Positions 20,012 through 28,864 of a stretch of DNA of 64,000 nt are shown here, piece after piece (within the stretch, counting starts at the first letter, position 1; every line of letters begins with the position of its first letter). Where the stretch lies: NCBI RefSeq assembly GCF_024435355.1, contig NZ_JAMJWG010000030.1, forward strand, positions 34,962 to 98,961, written 5' to 3'. The notes under the pieces are model-generated. The model had not been told where the DNA came from, made no database searches, and worked only from the letters and a program-made list of their open reading frames with translations. The translations under genes were made by a program, and so were the position numbers. This stretch comes from Streptomyces odontomachi. Its GTDB lineage: Bacteria; Actinomycetota; Actinomycetes; Streptomycetales; Streptomycetaceae.

Positions 20012-22527
20012 GACGTCACCTCCGTGACCTCCTGGGACTCCGGCGCCACCGCCGGGCCGATACGGACGAGTTCACCCGGGCGTGCGCCGGTGTCGGCGGT
20101 GATGCCCGCCCCGATGGAGTTCATCGGCAGCCACACCACGCGGTCCGGCATCGGCGTGATCTGCAAGGGGAGCTCGACGGCGCCCTGCGGGCCGCTGACG
20201 GCGAGCGCATCGCCGTCCTTGATGCCGGCCTCCGCTGCCGTGGCGGCGGAGAGTCGGGCCACCGCGGCGTGCCGGGTGCCGGCCAACGCCTCGTCGCCGT
20301 CCTGGAGCCGGCCCTGGTCGAGCAGGAGCCGGTGCCCGGCCAGCAGCGCCTCCCCGGCGCCGGGGCGCGGCATGGTGGCCGTGGTCTTCAGGGGGTCGCC
20401 CGGCCTGACACCGTCCCAGGTGCCGAGACGCTGCACCTCCGCACGGAGCGTGCCCACGTCGGGCAGGCCCAGGTGGACGTCCATCGAGTCGGCCAGCATC
20501 TGGAGGACGCGCATGTCGGTGGGGGCCAGCGGGCGGGTCATCTGGTCGGGCTTGAGCGCCGCGTTGAAGGAGCGTGCGCGGCCCTCCCAGTTGAGGAAGG
20601 TGCCCGGCTTCTCGGCGACCGCGGCCACCGGGAAGACCACGTCGGCCCGTTCGGTGACCTCGCTGGGCCGCTGCTCGAAGGAGACCAGGAAGCCCACCTC
20701 GTCGAGCGCCGCCCGTGCGGCCGCCGGATCCGGCAGGTCGTCCAGGCTGACGCCCGCGACGACCAGGGCGTCCAGCGCGCCGGACGTGGCGGCCTCGAGG
20801 ATCTGGTCGGTGTCGCGGCCGAAGTGGTGCGGGAGTTCGGCGACGCCCCAGACGCCGGCGACCTCCTCGCGGGCCCGCGGGTCGGTGGCCGGACGTCCGC
20901 CGGGCAGCAGCGCCGGCAGCGCGCCCGCCTCGACGGCACCGCGCTCGCCCGCCCGGCGCGGCACCCACATCAGCCGGGCGCCGGTCGCGGTCGCGGTGCG
21001 CACCACTGCGGTGAACCCGCCCGGGATGCCGGCGAGCCGCTCCCCGACCAGGATGACCGCGCCCTCGGAGCGCAGCGCCTCGGAGGCCTGGGCGGCCTGC
21101 TCGCCGTTCTCCGCGAGGCCGACGCCGCTGGCGAGCGCGTCGAGCCACTCGGTCTCGGTGCCCGGTGCCGCGGGCAGCAGGGTGCCGCCCGCCTTCGTAA
21201 GGCCCCGGGAGGCGTGGCTGGCGATCGCGAAGGTGCGCTGGCCGTGCTTGCGCCAGGCCTTGCGCAGCCGCAGGAAGACCCCGGGCGCCTCCTCCTCGGC
21301 CTCCAGGCCGACGAGCAGCACCACGGGCGCCTTCTCCAGCAGGGAGTAGGTGACGCCGGTGCCGTCGAGGTCCTTGCCGCGTCCGGCGACCCGGGCGGCG
21401 AGGAAGTCGGCCTCCTCGGCGCTGTGCACGCGCGCGCGGAAGTCGATGTCGTTGGTGCCGAGCGCGATCCGGGTGAACTTGCTGTACGCGTAGGCGTCCT
21501 CGACGGTGAGCCGGCCACCGGTCAGCACGCCGGTGCGGCCGTGCGCCGCCGTCAGGCCCGCTGCGGCAGCGGCCAGCGCCTGCGGCCAGCTGGCGGCCTC
21601 CAGCTCACCGGTCTCCTTGTTGCGGACCAGGGGCCGGGTCAGCCGGTCCGGGCGCTGCGCGTACCGGAACCCGAAGCGGCCCTTGTCGCACAGCCACTCC
21701 TCGTTGACCTCGGGGTCCTCGGCCGCCATGCGGCGCATCACCTTGCCGCGCCGGTGGTCGGTACGGGTGGCGCAGCCGCCTGCGCAGTGCTCGCAGATAC
21801 CCGGCGACGACACCAGGTCGAACGGCCGGGAGCGGAACCGGTAGGCGGCCGAGGTGAGCGCGCCGACCGGGCAGATCTGGATGGTGTTGCCGGAGAAGTA
21901 CGACTCGAACGGGTCGCCCTCGCCGGTGCCGACCTGCTGGAGCGCACCGCGTTCCAGCAGCTCGATCATCGGGTCGCCGGCGATCTGGTTGGAGAACCGG
22001 GTGCAGCGTGCGCACAGCACGCACCGCTCGCGGTCGAGGAGTACCTGGGTGGAGATCGGGACCGGCTTGTCGAAGGTGCGCTTGGTGCCCTCGAAGCGGG
22101 AGTTGGCGTCACCGACCGACATGGCCTGGTTCTGCAACGGGCACTCGCCGCCCTTGTCGCAGACCGGGCAGTCCAGCGGGTGGTTGATGAGCAGCAGCTC
22201 CATCACCCCGCGCTGGGCCTTCTCCGCGACCGGCGAGGTGACCTGCGTCTTGACGACCATGCCCTCGGTGCAGGTGATGGTGCAGGACGCCATCGGCTTG
22301 CGCTGGCCCTCCACCTCGACGATGCACTGCCGGCAGGCGCCGGCCGGGTCGAGCAGCGGGTGGTCGCAGAACCTCGGGATCTCGATGCCGAGCAGCTCGG
22401 CGGCCCGGATGACCAGGGTGCCCTTGGGGACGCTGATCTCTGCCCCGTCGATGGTCAGATTAACCAGGTCCTCTGGTGGGGTGGCGGCCGCTGAGCCCCC
22501 GGAGGGAGCGCCAGTGATCACCGTCAT
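20008..22527 (-). CDS. nuoG: NADH-quinone oxidoreductase subunit G
   Basis: This is the largest peripheral-arm subunit (839 aa) and carries several iron-sulfur clusters. In order there is a 2Fe-2S site (FCDHPLLDPAGACRQC), a His/Cys site (HPLDCPVCDKGGECPLQN), a 4Fe-4S site (CVLCARCTRF with distal CPVGAL), and the extra N7-type site CEHCAGGC with a downstream Cys in WLCDKGRFG. The molybdopterin-oxidoreductase-like fold that follows lacks cofactor function in this family. ATG 22527 is chosen because GGAGGTG precedes it and it overlaps the nuoF stop as ATGA. The second half is Ala/Glu-rich and less conserved, as usual. Confidence 0.95.
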   Translation of the reverse strand: MTVITGAPSGGSAAATPPEDLVNLTIDGAEISVPKGTLVIRAAELLGIEIPRFCDHPLLDPAGACRQCIVEVEGQRKPMASCTITCTEGMVVKTQVTSPVAEKAQRGVMELLLINHPLDCPVCDKGGECPLQNQAMSVGDANSRFEGTKRTFDKPVPISTQVLLDRERCVLCARCTRFSNQIAGDPMIELLERGALQQVGTGEGDPFESYFSGNTIQICPVGALTSAAYRFRSRPFDLVSSPGICEHCAGGCATRTDHRRGKVMRRMAAEDPEVNEEWLCDKGRFGFRYAQRPDRLTRPLVRNKETGELEAASWPQALAAAAAGLTAAHGRTGVLTGGRLTVEDAYAYSKFTRIALGTNDIDFRARVHSAEEADFLAARVAGRGKDLDGTGVTYSLLEKAPVVLLVGLEAEEEAPGVFLRLRKAWRKHGQRTFAIASHASRGLTKAGGTLLPAAPGTETEWLDALASGVGLAENGEQAAQASEALRSEGAVILVGERLAGIPGGFTAVVRTATATGARLMWVPRRAGERGAVEAGALPALLPGGRPATDPRAREEVAGVWGVAELPHHFGRDTDQILEAATSGALDALVVAGVSLDDLPDPAAARAALDEVGFLVSFEQRPSEVTERADVVFPVAAVAEKPGTFLNWEGRARSFNAALKPDQMTRPLAPTDMRVLQMLADSMDVHLGLPDVGTLRAEVQRLGTWDGVRPGDPLKTTATMPRPGAGEALLAGHRLLLDQGRLQDGDEALAGTRHAAVARLSAATAAEAGIKDGDALAVSGPQGAVELPLQITPMPDRVVWLPMNSIGAGITADTGARPGELVRIGPAVAPESQEVTEVTS

Positions 22528-23915
22528 GCGTTCACCTCCGTGGTGTCGATGGAGCCGTCCGCCCATACGGTCGACCTGGCCGGGTCGAACGGGCAGCTCC
22601 GGCCGGTGATGTGCTCCTCGTACTCGTCGCGGAAGTACTTCAGCGAGGAGAAGATCGGCGAGGCGGCGCCGTCGCCGAGGGCGCAGAAGGACTTGCCGTT
22701 GATGTTGTCGGCGATGTCGGCGAGCTTGTCGAGGTCGGACATGGTGCCCTTGCCTGCCTCGATGTCGCGCAGCAACTGCACGAGCCAGTAGGTGCCCTCA
22801 CGGCAGGGGGTGCACTTGCCGCAGGACTCGTGGGCGTAGAACTCCGTCCAGCGGGTCACGGCGCGCACCACGCAGGTGGTCTCGTCGAAGCACTGGAGGG
22901 CCTTGGTGCCGAGCATGGAGCCGGCGGCGCCCACGCCCTCGTAGTCCAGCGGGACGTCGAGGTGCTCGTCGGTGAGCAGCGGGGTGGAGGAGCCGCCGGG
23001 GGTCCAGAACTTCAGCCGGTGGCCGGGGCGCATGCCGCCGCTCATGTCGAGCAGCTGGCGCAGCGTGATGCCGAGCGGGCCCTCGTACTGGCCGGGGCTG
23101 GCGACATGGCCGCTGAGCGAGTACAGCGTGAAGCCCGGGGACTTCTCGCTGCCCATCGACCTGAACCATTCCTTGCCCTTGTGCAGGATCGCGGGAACCG
23201 ACGCGATGGACTCCACGTTATTGACAACAGTGGGGCACGCGTACAGACCGGCGACAGCGGGGAAGGGGGGACGCAGCCGGGGCTGGCCGCGGCGGCCCTC
23301 GAGCGAGTCCAGCAGCGCGGTCTCTTCACCGCAGATGTACGCGCCGGCGCCCGCGTGCACGGTGAGTTCGAGGTCGAGTCCGCTGCCCAGGATGTTCTTG
23401 CCGAGGTAGCCGGCTTCGTAGGCCTCGCGTACGGCCTCGTGCAGCCGCCTGAGCACGGGGACGACCTCACCGCGCAGGTAGATGAAGGCATGGCTGGAGC
23501 GGATCGCGTAGCAGGCGATCACGATGCCTTCGATGAGGGAATGGGGGTTGGCGTAGAGCAGCGGGATGTCCTTGCAGGTGCCCGGCTCCGACTCGTCGGC
23601 GTTGACGACGAGGTAGTGCGGCTTGTTGTCGCCCTGCGGGATGAACTGCCACTTCATGCCCGTCGGGAAGCCCGCGCCGCCACGGCCGCGCAGGCCGGAG
23701 TCCTTGACGTAGGCGATGATGTCGTCGGGCTGCATGGCGAGGGCCTTGCGCAGTCCCTCGTAGCCGTCGTGCCGGCGGTAGGTGTCCAGCGTCCAGGACC
23801 CGTCCTCGTCCCAGAAGGCCGACAGCACCGGTGCCAGCAGCTTCATGGCGCTGGCCTCCGCCTGCGGCTCGGGCTGGGCGGTGGCGCCGTTGCCGTTCTC
23901 GGCTGTCACAGTCAT
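22524..23915 (-). CDS. nuoF: NADH-quinone oxidoreductase subunit F
   Basis: This is the NADH-oxidising flavoprotein of complex I, binding NADH, FMN and cluster N3. Visible are the FMN/NADH glycine-rich segment GLRGRGGAGFPTGMKW, NADESEPGTCKD, the ICGEETALLDSLEG stretch, and the 4Fe-4S motif ESCGKCTPCREGT with its fourth Cys in SFCALGDGA. The 463-aa protein carries a 25-residue Ala/Gln-rich N-terminal extension. ATG 23915 shares one base with the nuoE stop (TGATG) and follows GAGGAGGGGG. Confidence 0.95.
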   Translation of the reverse strand: MTVTAENGNGATAQPEPQAEASAMKLLAPVLSAFWDEDGSWTLDTYRRHDGYEGLRKALAMQPDDIIAYVKDSGLRGRGGAGFPTGMKWQFIPQGDNKPHYLVVNADESEPGTCKDIPLLYANPHSLIEGIVIACYAIRSSHAFIYLRGEVVPVLRRLHEAVREAYEAGYLGKNILGSGLDLELTVHAGAGAYICGEETALLDSLEGRRGQPRLRPPFPAVAGLYACPTVVNNVESIASVPAILHKGKEWFRSMGSEKSPGFTLYSLSGHVASPGQYEGPLGITLRQLLDMSGGMRPGHRLKFWTPGGSSTPLLTDEHLDVPLDYEGVGAAGSMLGTKALQCFDETTCVVRAVTRWTEFYAHESCGKCTPCREGTYWLVQLLRDIEAGKGTMSDLDKLADIADNINGKSFCALGDGAASPIFSSLKYFRDEYEEHITGRSCPFDPARSTVWADGSIDTTEVNA

Positions 23916-24763
23916 CACTCCCCCTCCTCGGTGACCGGTCCGGCGGGGTGCCCGGGGTCGGACGCCGAGGTCTGCTGCGGCGCGTCATGGGAACTGAGGT
24001 GCTCGGCGCCGGGCTGCGGTGCCTGGCGCGGGGCCGCGGCGCGCGGCGAGACGACCCGGGCGGCGGCCGGGGTCTCCCCGCGGGCCAGCTTGAGCCCGAT
24101 CAGCGACGCGGGGCCCGCGCCACCGGTGGCCTCGACGGCGCCGGGCCGCTCGTCCGGGAAACCCGCCAGGATCCGGGAGGTCTCCTTGAACGTGCACAGC
24201 GGGGCGCCGCGGGTCGGCTCGACCTGGGCGCCGGCCCGCAGGTCGTCGACCAGGCGCTTGGCCGACTCGATGGTCTGGTTGTCGAAGAACTCCCAGTTCA
24301 CCATCAGCACCGGCGCGAAGTCGCAGGCCGCGTTGCACTCGATGTGCTCCAGGCTGATCTTGCCGTCCTCGGTGGTCCCGCCGTTGCCGACGCCGAGGTG
24401 CTCCTGGAGGGCGGAGAAGATCGCGTCACCGCCCATCACCGCGCACAGCGTGTTGGTGCAGACGCCCACCTGGTACTCGCCGCCCGGCCTGCGCCGGTAC
24501 ATCGAGTAGAAGGTGGCGACCGCGGTGACCTCGGCGGTGGTCAGGTCGAGCTGGTCCGCGCAGAACTGCATGCCGGTGCGCGAGACATGTCCTTCCTCGG
24601 ACTGCACCAGGTGCAGCAGCGGCAGCAGCGCGGAGCGGGCGCCCGGGTAGCGGGAGATGATCTCCTTGGCGTCCGCTTCGAGCCGGGCGTGCACGTCGGC
24701 CGGGTATGCGGGGGCGGGCAGCTGGGGCATGCCCAGGCTGACGCCCTGTTCTGAGGTGGTCAC
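23915..24763 (-). CDS. nuoE: NADH-quinone oxidoreductase subunit E
   Basis: This thioredoxin-fold 2Fe-2S subunit of complex I holds cluster N1a. The ligands are C102 and C107 (CTNTLC) and C143 and C147 (CNAAC). GTG 24763 is the start because it overlaps the nuoD stop as GTGA; the long open frame further upstream is a shadow of nuoD. The protein is 282 aa, about 100 longer than the E. coli subunit. The extra length is a C-terminal Ala/Pro/Gln/Ser-rich tail of low conservation with no cysteine after CTFKETS. Confidence 0.95.
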   Translation of the reverse strand: MTTSEQGVSLGMPQLPAPAYPADVHARLEADAKEIISRYPGARSALLPLLHLVQSEEGHVSRTGMQFCADQLDLTTAEVTAVATFYSMYRRRPGGEYQVGVCTNTLCAVMGGDAIFSALQEHLGVGNGGTTEDGKISLEHIECNAACDFAPVLMVNWEFFDNQTIESAKRLVDDLRAGAQVEPTRGAPLCTFKETSRILAGFPDERPGAVEATGGAGPASLIGLKLARGETPAAARVVSPRAAAPRQAPQPGAEHLSSHDAPQQTSASDPGHPAGPVTEEGE

Positions 24764-26085
24764 CGGTCGACGCCTCCCATCACAGGGTCGATGGACGCCA
24801 CGGCCACGATGACGTCGGCGACCTGGCCGCCCTCGCACATCGCCGCCATGGCCTGAAGGTTGGTGAAGGACGGGTCGCGGAAGTGGACCCGGAAGGGGCG
24901 GGTGCCGCCGTCGGAGACGGCGTGCACGCCGAGTTCGCCCTTGGGTGACTCGACGGCCGCGTAGGCCTGCCCGGCCGGCACCCGGAAGCCCTCGGTGACC
25001 AGCTTGAAGTGGTGGATCAGGGCCTCCATCGAGGTGCCCATGATCTTCTTGATGTGGTCCAGCGAGTTGCCGAGGCCGTCCGGGCCGAGCGCGAGCTGAG
25101 CGGGCCAGGCGATCTTCTTGTCGGCGACCATCACGGGGCCCGGCTCGAGACGGTCCAGGCACTGCTCGACGATCCGCAGCGACTGCCGCATCTCCTCCAG
25201 GCGGATCAGGAACCGGCCGTAGGAGTCGCAGGTGTCGGCGGTGGGGACCTCGAAGTCGTAGGTCTCGTAACCGCAGTACGGCTGCGACTTGCGCAGGTCG
25301 TGCGGCAGGCCGGCGGAGCGCAGGATGGGCCCGGTGGCGCCCAGCGCCATACAGCCGGCCAGGTCGAGATAGCCGACGTCCTGCATGCGGGCCTTGAAGA
25401 TCGGGTTCCCGGTGGCGAGCTTGTCGTACTCCGGGAGGTTCTTGCGCATCGTCTTCACGAACTCGCGCACCTGGTCGACCGCGCCGGGCGGCAGGTCCTG
25501 GGCGAGACCGCCGGGACGGATGAACGCGTGGTTCATCCGCAGCCCTGTGATCAGCTCGTAGAGGTCGAGAATGAGTTCACGATCACGGAATCCGTAGATC
25601 ATGATCGTGGTGGCGCCCAGTTCCATGCCGCCGGTGGCGATCGCCACCAGGTGCGAGGAGAGGCGGTTGAGCTCCATGAGCATCACGCGGATGACGCTGG
25701 CCCGGTCCGGGATGGCGTCGGTGATGCCGAGCAGCTTCTCCACCGCGAGGCAGTACGCCGCCTCGTTGTAGAACGGCGTCAGGTAGTCCATCCGGGTGAC
25801 GTACGTGGTGCCCTGCGTCCAGGTGCGGAACTCGAGGTTCTTCTCGATACCGGTGTGCAGGTAGCCGATGCCGCAGCGGGCCTCGGTGACCGTCTCGCCG
25901 TCGATCTCCAGGATGAGCCGGAGCACACCGTGCGTGGACGGGTGCTGGGGGCCCATGTTGACGACGAGACGCTCGTCGTCGGCCTTGGCCGCGGACTCCA
26001 CGACCTCGTCCCAGTCACCGCCGGTGACCGTGTAGACGGGGCCCTCGGTGGTCTCGCGTGCGCCTGCCTGCTGCGCGGACGTCAT
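24760..26085 (-). CDS. nuoD: NADH-quinone oxidoreductase subunit D
   Basis: This 49-kDa-type subunit forms the quinone site together with NuoB. It resembles the nickel-hydrogenase large subunit but has lost the metal ligands. Diagnostic segments are NMGPQHPSTHGVLRL (quinone-contacting loop), RCGIGYLHTGIEKNLE, MNHAFIRPGG and CGYETYDFEVP. The length of 441 aa is normal. It overlaps the nuoE GTG by 4 bp. A 43-bp gap separates it from nuoC. Confidence 0.96.
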   Translation of the reverse strand: MTSAQQAGARETTEGPVYTVTGGDWDEVVESAAKADDERLVVNMGPQHPSTHGVLRLILEIDGETVTEARCGIGYLHTGIEKNLEFRTWTQGTTYVTRMDYLTPFYNEAAYCLAVEKLLGITDAIPDRASVIRVMLMELNRLSSHLVAIATGGMELGATTIMIYGFRDRELILDLYELITGLRMNHAFIRPGGLAQDLPPGAVDQVREFVKTMRKNLPEYDKLATGNPIFKARMQDVGYLDLAGCMALGATGPILRSAGLPHDLRKSQPYCGYETYDFEVPTADTCDSYGRFLIRLEEMRQSLRIVEQCLDRLEPGPVMVADKKIAWPAQLALGPDGLGNSLDHIKKIMGTSMEALIHHFKLVTEGFRVPAGQAYAAVESPKGELGVHAVSDGGTRPFRVHFRDPSFTNLQAMAAMCEGGQVADVIVAVASIDPVMGGVDR

Positions 26086-26128
26086 AGTGGCCTCCCGAAG
26101 GAAGTCGTTGAGGGGTGGCGATCGGGAG

Positions 26129-26872
26129 TCACGTGTACGACCTCCGCTGGTCGGGAGCCGGGATCTGGGCGCCCTTGTACTCGACGGGGATGCCGCCGAG
26201 CGGGTAGTCCTTGCGCTGCGGGAAGCCCTGCCAGTCGTCCGGCATCATGATCCGGGTCAGCGCCGGGTGGCCGTCGAAGATCAGGCCGAAGAAGTCGTAC
26301 GTCTCGCGCTCGTGCCAGTCGTTCGTCGGATAGACGGAGACCACCGAGGGGACGTGCGGGTCCTGGTCCGGGGCGCTGACTTCGAGGCGGATCAGCCGGT
26401 TGTGGGTGATCGAGCGCAGGTGGTAGACGGCGTGCAGCTCCCGGCCCTTGTCGCCGGGGTAGTGCACACCGCTCACGCCGGTGCACAGCTCGAAGCGGAG
26501 CGCCGGGTCGTCGCGCAGCGTCTTCGCGACGCGCAGCAGGTGCTCGCGTGCGATGTGGAAGGTCATCTCGCCGCGGTCGACGACCGTCTTCTCGATCGCG
26601 TTCTCCGGGAGCAGGTCCTGCTCCTCCAGGGCGCCTTCGAGTTCGTCGGCGACCTCGTCGAACCAGCCGCCGTAGGGCCGGGAGGAGGGTCCGGGCAGCC
26701 GGATGGAGCGCACCAGGCCGCCGTAGCCGGTGGTGTCGCCGCCGTTGTTGGCGCCGAACATGCCGCGCTGGACGCGGATCTCCTCGCCCTGCTCGCCACG
26801 CCGTCCCGGCAGGTTCTGGGCGTTGAGATCCTGCTCCGGATTGGGTTCGTTCTGCTCGTCGTGCCCGCTCAC
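26129..26872 (-). CDS. nuoC: NADH-quinone oxidoreductase subunit C
   Basis: This 30-kDa-type peripheral-arm subunit has 247 aa. The hallmark NDWHERETYDFFGLIFDGHP is intact, followed by DDWQGFPQRKDYPLGG. The start is GTG 26872, overlapping the nuoB stop as GTGA. The first 60 residues are an Asn/Gln/Gly-rich extension that contains RVQRGMFGANNGGDT and precedes the conserved fold; this is typical of actinobacterial NuoC. NuoC and NuoD are separate here and not fused as in E. coli. Confidence 0.95.
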   Translation of the reverse strand: MSGHDEQNEPNPEQDLNAQNLPGRRGEQGEEIRVQRGMFGANNGGDTTGYGGLVRSIRLPGPSSRPYGGWFDEVADELEGALEEQDLLPENAIEKTVVDRGEMTFHIAREHLLRVAKTLRDDPALRFELCTGVSGVHYPGDKGRELHAVYHLRSITHNRLIRLEVSAPDQDPHVPSVVSVYPTNDWHERETYDFFGLIFDGHPALTRIMMPDDWQGFPQRKDYPLGGIPVEYKGAQIPAPDQRRSYT

Positions 26873-27423
26873 CGCAGGAGCCCCTTCATCTCGATCGTGG
26901 GGACGGCCTTCAGGGCCGCCTCCTCCGCCTCGCGGGCCGCCTCCTCGGCGTTCACGCCGAGCTTGGAGGTCTGGATCTTCTGATGGAGCTTGAGGATGCT
27001 GTCCATCAGCATCTCCGGACGCGGCGGGCACCCGGGCAGGTAGATGTCCACGGGCACGACGTGGTCGACGCCCTGCACGATCGCGTAGTTGTTGAACATG
27101 CCGCCGGAGGACGCGCAGACGCCCATCGAGATGACCCACTTCGGGTTCGGCATCTGGTCGTAGACCTGCCGCAGCACCGGCGCCATCTTCTGGCTCACCC
27201 GTCCGGCCACGATCATCAGGTCCGCCTGCCGCGGCGAGCCGCGGAACACCTCCATGCCGAAGCGCGCCAGGTCATAGCGTCCCGCGCCCGTCGTCATCAT
27301 CTCGATGGCGCAGCAGGCGAGGCCGAACGTCGCGGGGAAGACGGAGGACTTCCGCACCCAGCCCGCGGCCTGCTCAACGGTGGTGAGCAGAAAACCGCTC
27401 GGCAGTTTCTCTTCGAGTCCCAT
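26869..27423 (-). CDS. nuoB: NADH-quinone oxidoreductase subunit B
   Basis: This subunit carries cluster N2, the last electron carrier before quinone. The ligands are seen as the tandem pair C37-C38 (FGLACCAIEMM), C103 (MGVCASSGGMF) and C132 (LPGCPPRPE). The length is 184 aa with a charged Ala/Glu-rich C-terminus. The ATG follows a 68-bp gap after nuoA that contains repeated ccctcgcg elements. The stop overlaps the nuoC GTG. Confidence 0.96.
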   Translation of the reverse strand: MGLEEKLPSGFLLTTVEQAAGWVRKSSVFPATFGLACCAIEMMTTGAGRYDLARFGMEVFRGSPRQADLMIVAGRVSQKMAPVLRQVYDQMPNPKWVISMGVCASSGGMFNNYAIVQGVDHVVPVDIYLPGCPPRPEMLMDSILKLHQKIQTSKLGVNAEEAAREAEEAALKAVPTIEMKGLLR

Positions 27424-27491
27424 AGGCCCTCAGACCCCTCTTATCCCTCGCGTTGTTCCTCTTTGTCCCTCGCGGGTGTCCCTCGCGGGTT

Positions 27492-27851
27492 TCAGTCCCA
27501 TTCCAGTCCGCCGCGTCGCCACACGTACGCGTAGGCGACGAAGACGGTCAGTACGAAGAGCAGCATCTCGACGAGCCCGAACACACCCAGGGCGTCGAAA
27601 GTGACGGCCCAGGGATAGAGGAAGACGACCTCGATGTCGAAGACGATGAAGAGCATCGCGGTCAGGTAGTACTTGATCGGGAACCGTCCCCCGCCAGCCG
27701 GGGTCGGCGTCGGCTCGATACCGCACTCATAGGCTTCGAGCTTGGCCCGGTTGTAGCGCTTTGGACCGACAAGCGCGGCCGTGACCACGGAGAAGATCGC
27801 AAAACCTGCTCCGAGGGCTCCCAGTACGAGGATGGGCGCATACGCGTTCAC
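27492..27851 (-). CDS. nuoA: NADH-quinone oxidoreductase subunit A
   Basis: This is the first gene of the complex I operon, a 119-aa three-helix membrane subunit. The conserved loop is KLEAYECGIEPTPTPAGG, followed by FPIKYYLTAMLFIVFDIEVVFLYPWA. The start is GTG 27851 with GAGGAGC upstream. A Rex-type operator lies about 175 bp upstream. Complex I genes downstream have gaps of less than 70 bp or overlap, so all 14 are probably one transcript. Confidence 0.95.
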   Translation of the reverse strand: MNAYAPILVLGALGAGFAIFSVVTAALVGPKRYNRAKLEAYECGIEPTPTPAGGGRFPIKYYLTAMLFIVFDIEVVFLYPWAVTFDALGVFGLVEMLLFVLTVFVAYAYVWRRGGLEWD

Positions 27852-28864
27852 CGCTCCTCGCTCCTCTCAGTCGGCGCTGACACCTACGGCGGCGCCGGGC
27901 ACGCTCCCCTCTTTACGCAAGGCACCCCGACCACCGGTCCCGGCCGATCTGCATCTCGATCGACCTGCACTCCGGCGATCCGGGACCCCCACCACTCCTC
28001 CGTGGAAACCACGAAGATCGTGTTCATGTGAAGCAGGTCACAAGCCCGACAGCGTGCCATCTTATGCCCGCGAGTCTGTGATCTGCGACACGGGGTCCCG
28101 GTTAGCTCTTGTGATCTCCACCACCTGACTAATGATCATGAAGCCTGATCAGGAGTGATCTTCATACGCGAAGCCTCCGACTGGTCACCAGAGGTCACAT
28201 TGCACCGCGTTTCAGCTGGTCGCAGGGGTCGCCCATTACCAAGGGGCGGCATCTTTGCGCAAATTCGCGCTAACGGCAGCCCGTCTGGTATTGGGGCGAT
28301 TCCTCCCGGCTGATGCGGGGACGACCCGAGTCGTTCCGACTCCAAGGGAAGTGAACGGACAGGGCGTAAGAAGGATGGAGAAGACGGGAGACGGGGTTGT
28401 ACACAGCGGCAAAGAAGAGGGGCTCGGGCGCGGCGCGAACGGGTGCGTCCGCGCGCCGCGCGACGCCGCGCGGTCGGGTGCAGCACGCGACGCCGGCCCT
28501 GTGCGCGCGTTCACGAAGGGTGCACGGCGCTCACCCAGCGTAGGGACCAAGGAGCCGTATCCCCCGACCCCGTTCGGGCGGATCGGGGCCACGGGGAAAC
28601 GTGACGGTTCCGTGAGGCTGAACACATCGGACGGAGCCGCCGGGAAAAACTGTTTGCCCCGATCCGCCAACAGATGGTAAGTGGCGCGCAATCCGGACGT
28701 TTCGTCGAAACTTGATGACCACAGACCCGAGCAACCCTGTCCGCATTGCCCCGTACGGCATCAATAAAGCGCGACACGCCCGGGATTCAGCCCCCTGTGC
28801 CTCAACTGTGTCGCACCCCACGTTTCTTGAAGGTAACGGTCGGGCCCTGATAGCGCTTGTACAC
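27852..28864. other. Long divergent control region between nuoA and the NlpC/P60 gene
   Basis: This 1-kb stretch has no convincing gene. Open frames here lack a ribosome site and look like composition shadows. Apart from the Rex-type site, there are three TGATC(A) boxes at about 28133, 28146 and 28156. The segment 28255-28865 is purine-mixed and less GC-biased in codon position, consistent with a long untranslated leader or promoter DNA for the plus-strand gene. I looked for a ydaO/c-di-AMP-type riboswitch and did not find its conserved blocks. Confidence 0.5.
28027..28042 (-). promoter_or_regulatory. Candidate Rex operator upstream of nuoA
   Basis: The sequence tgtgaagcaggtcaca has perfect half-sites TGTGA and TCACA separated by 6 bp, the layout of the Rex operator TGTGA-N6-TCACA. 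Rex is a redox repressor sensing NADH/NAD+ and in Streptomyces coelicolor it is known to control the nuo operon and cytochrome bd genes. The site lies about 175 bp upstream of the nuoA GTG. A -35-like TTGTGA on the minus strand overlaps it. Function is inferred. Confidence 0.7.

Noticed and set aside
28255..28680. Open frame of 141 codons in the nuoA-NlpC/P60 gap
   Set aside because: No ribosome site, no recognisable domain and mixed composition; treated as leader or promoter DNA.
28255..28864. ydaO/c-di-AMP riboswitch upstream of the NlpC/P60 gene
   Set aside because: I did not find the conserved ydaO blocks by eye. A covariance-model search (Infernal, RF00379) would be decisive.
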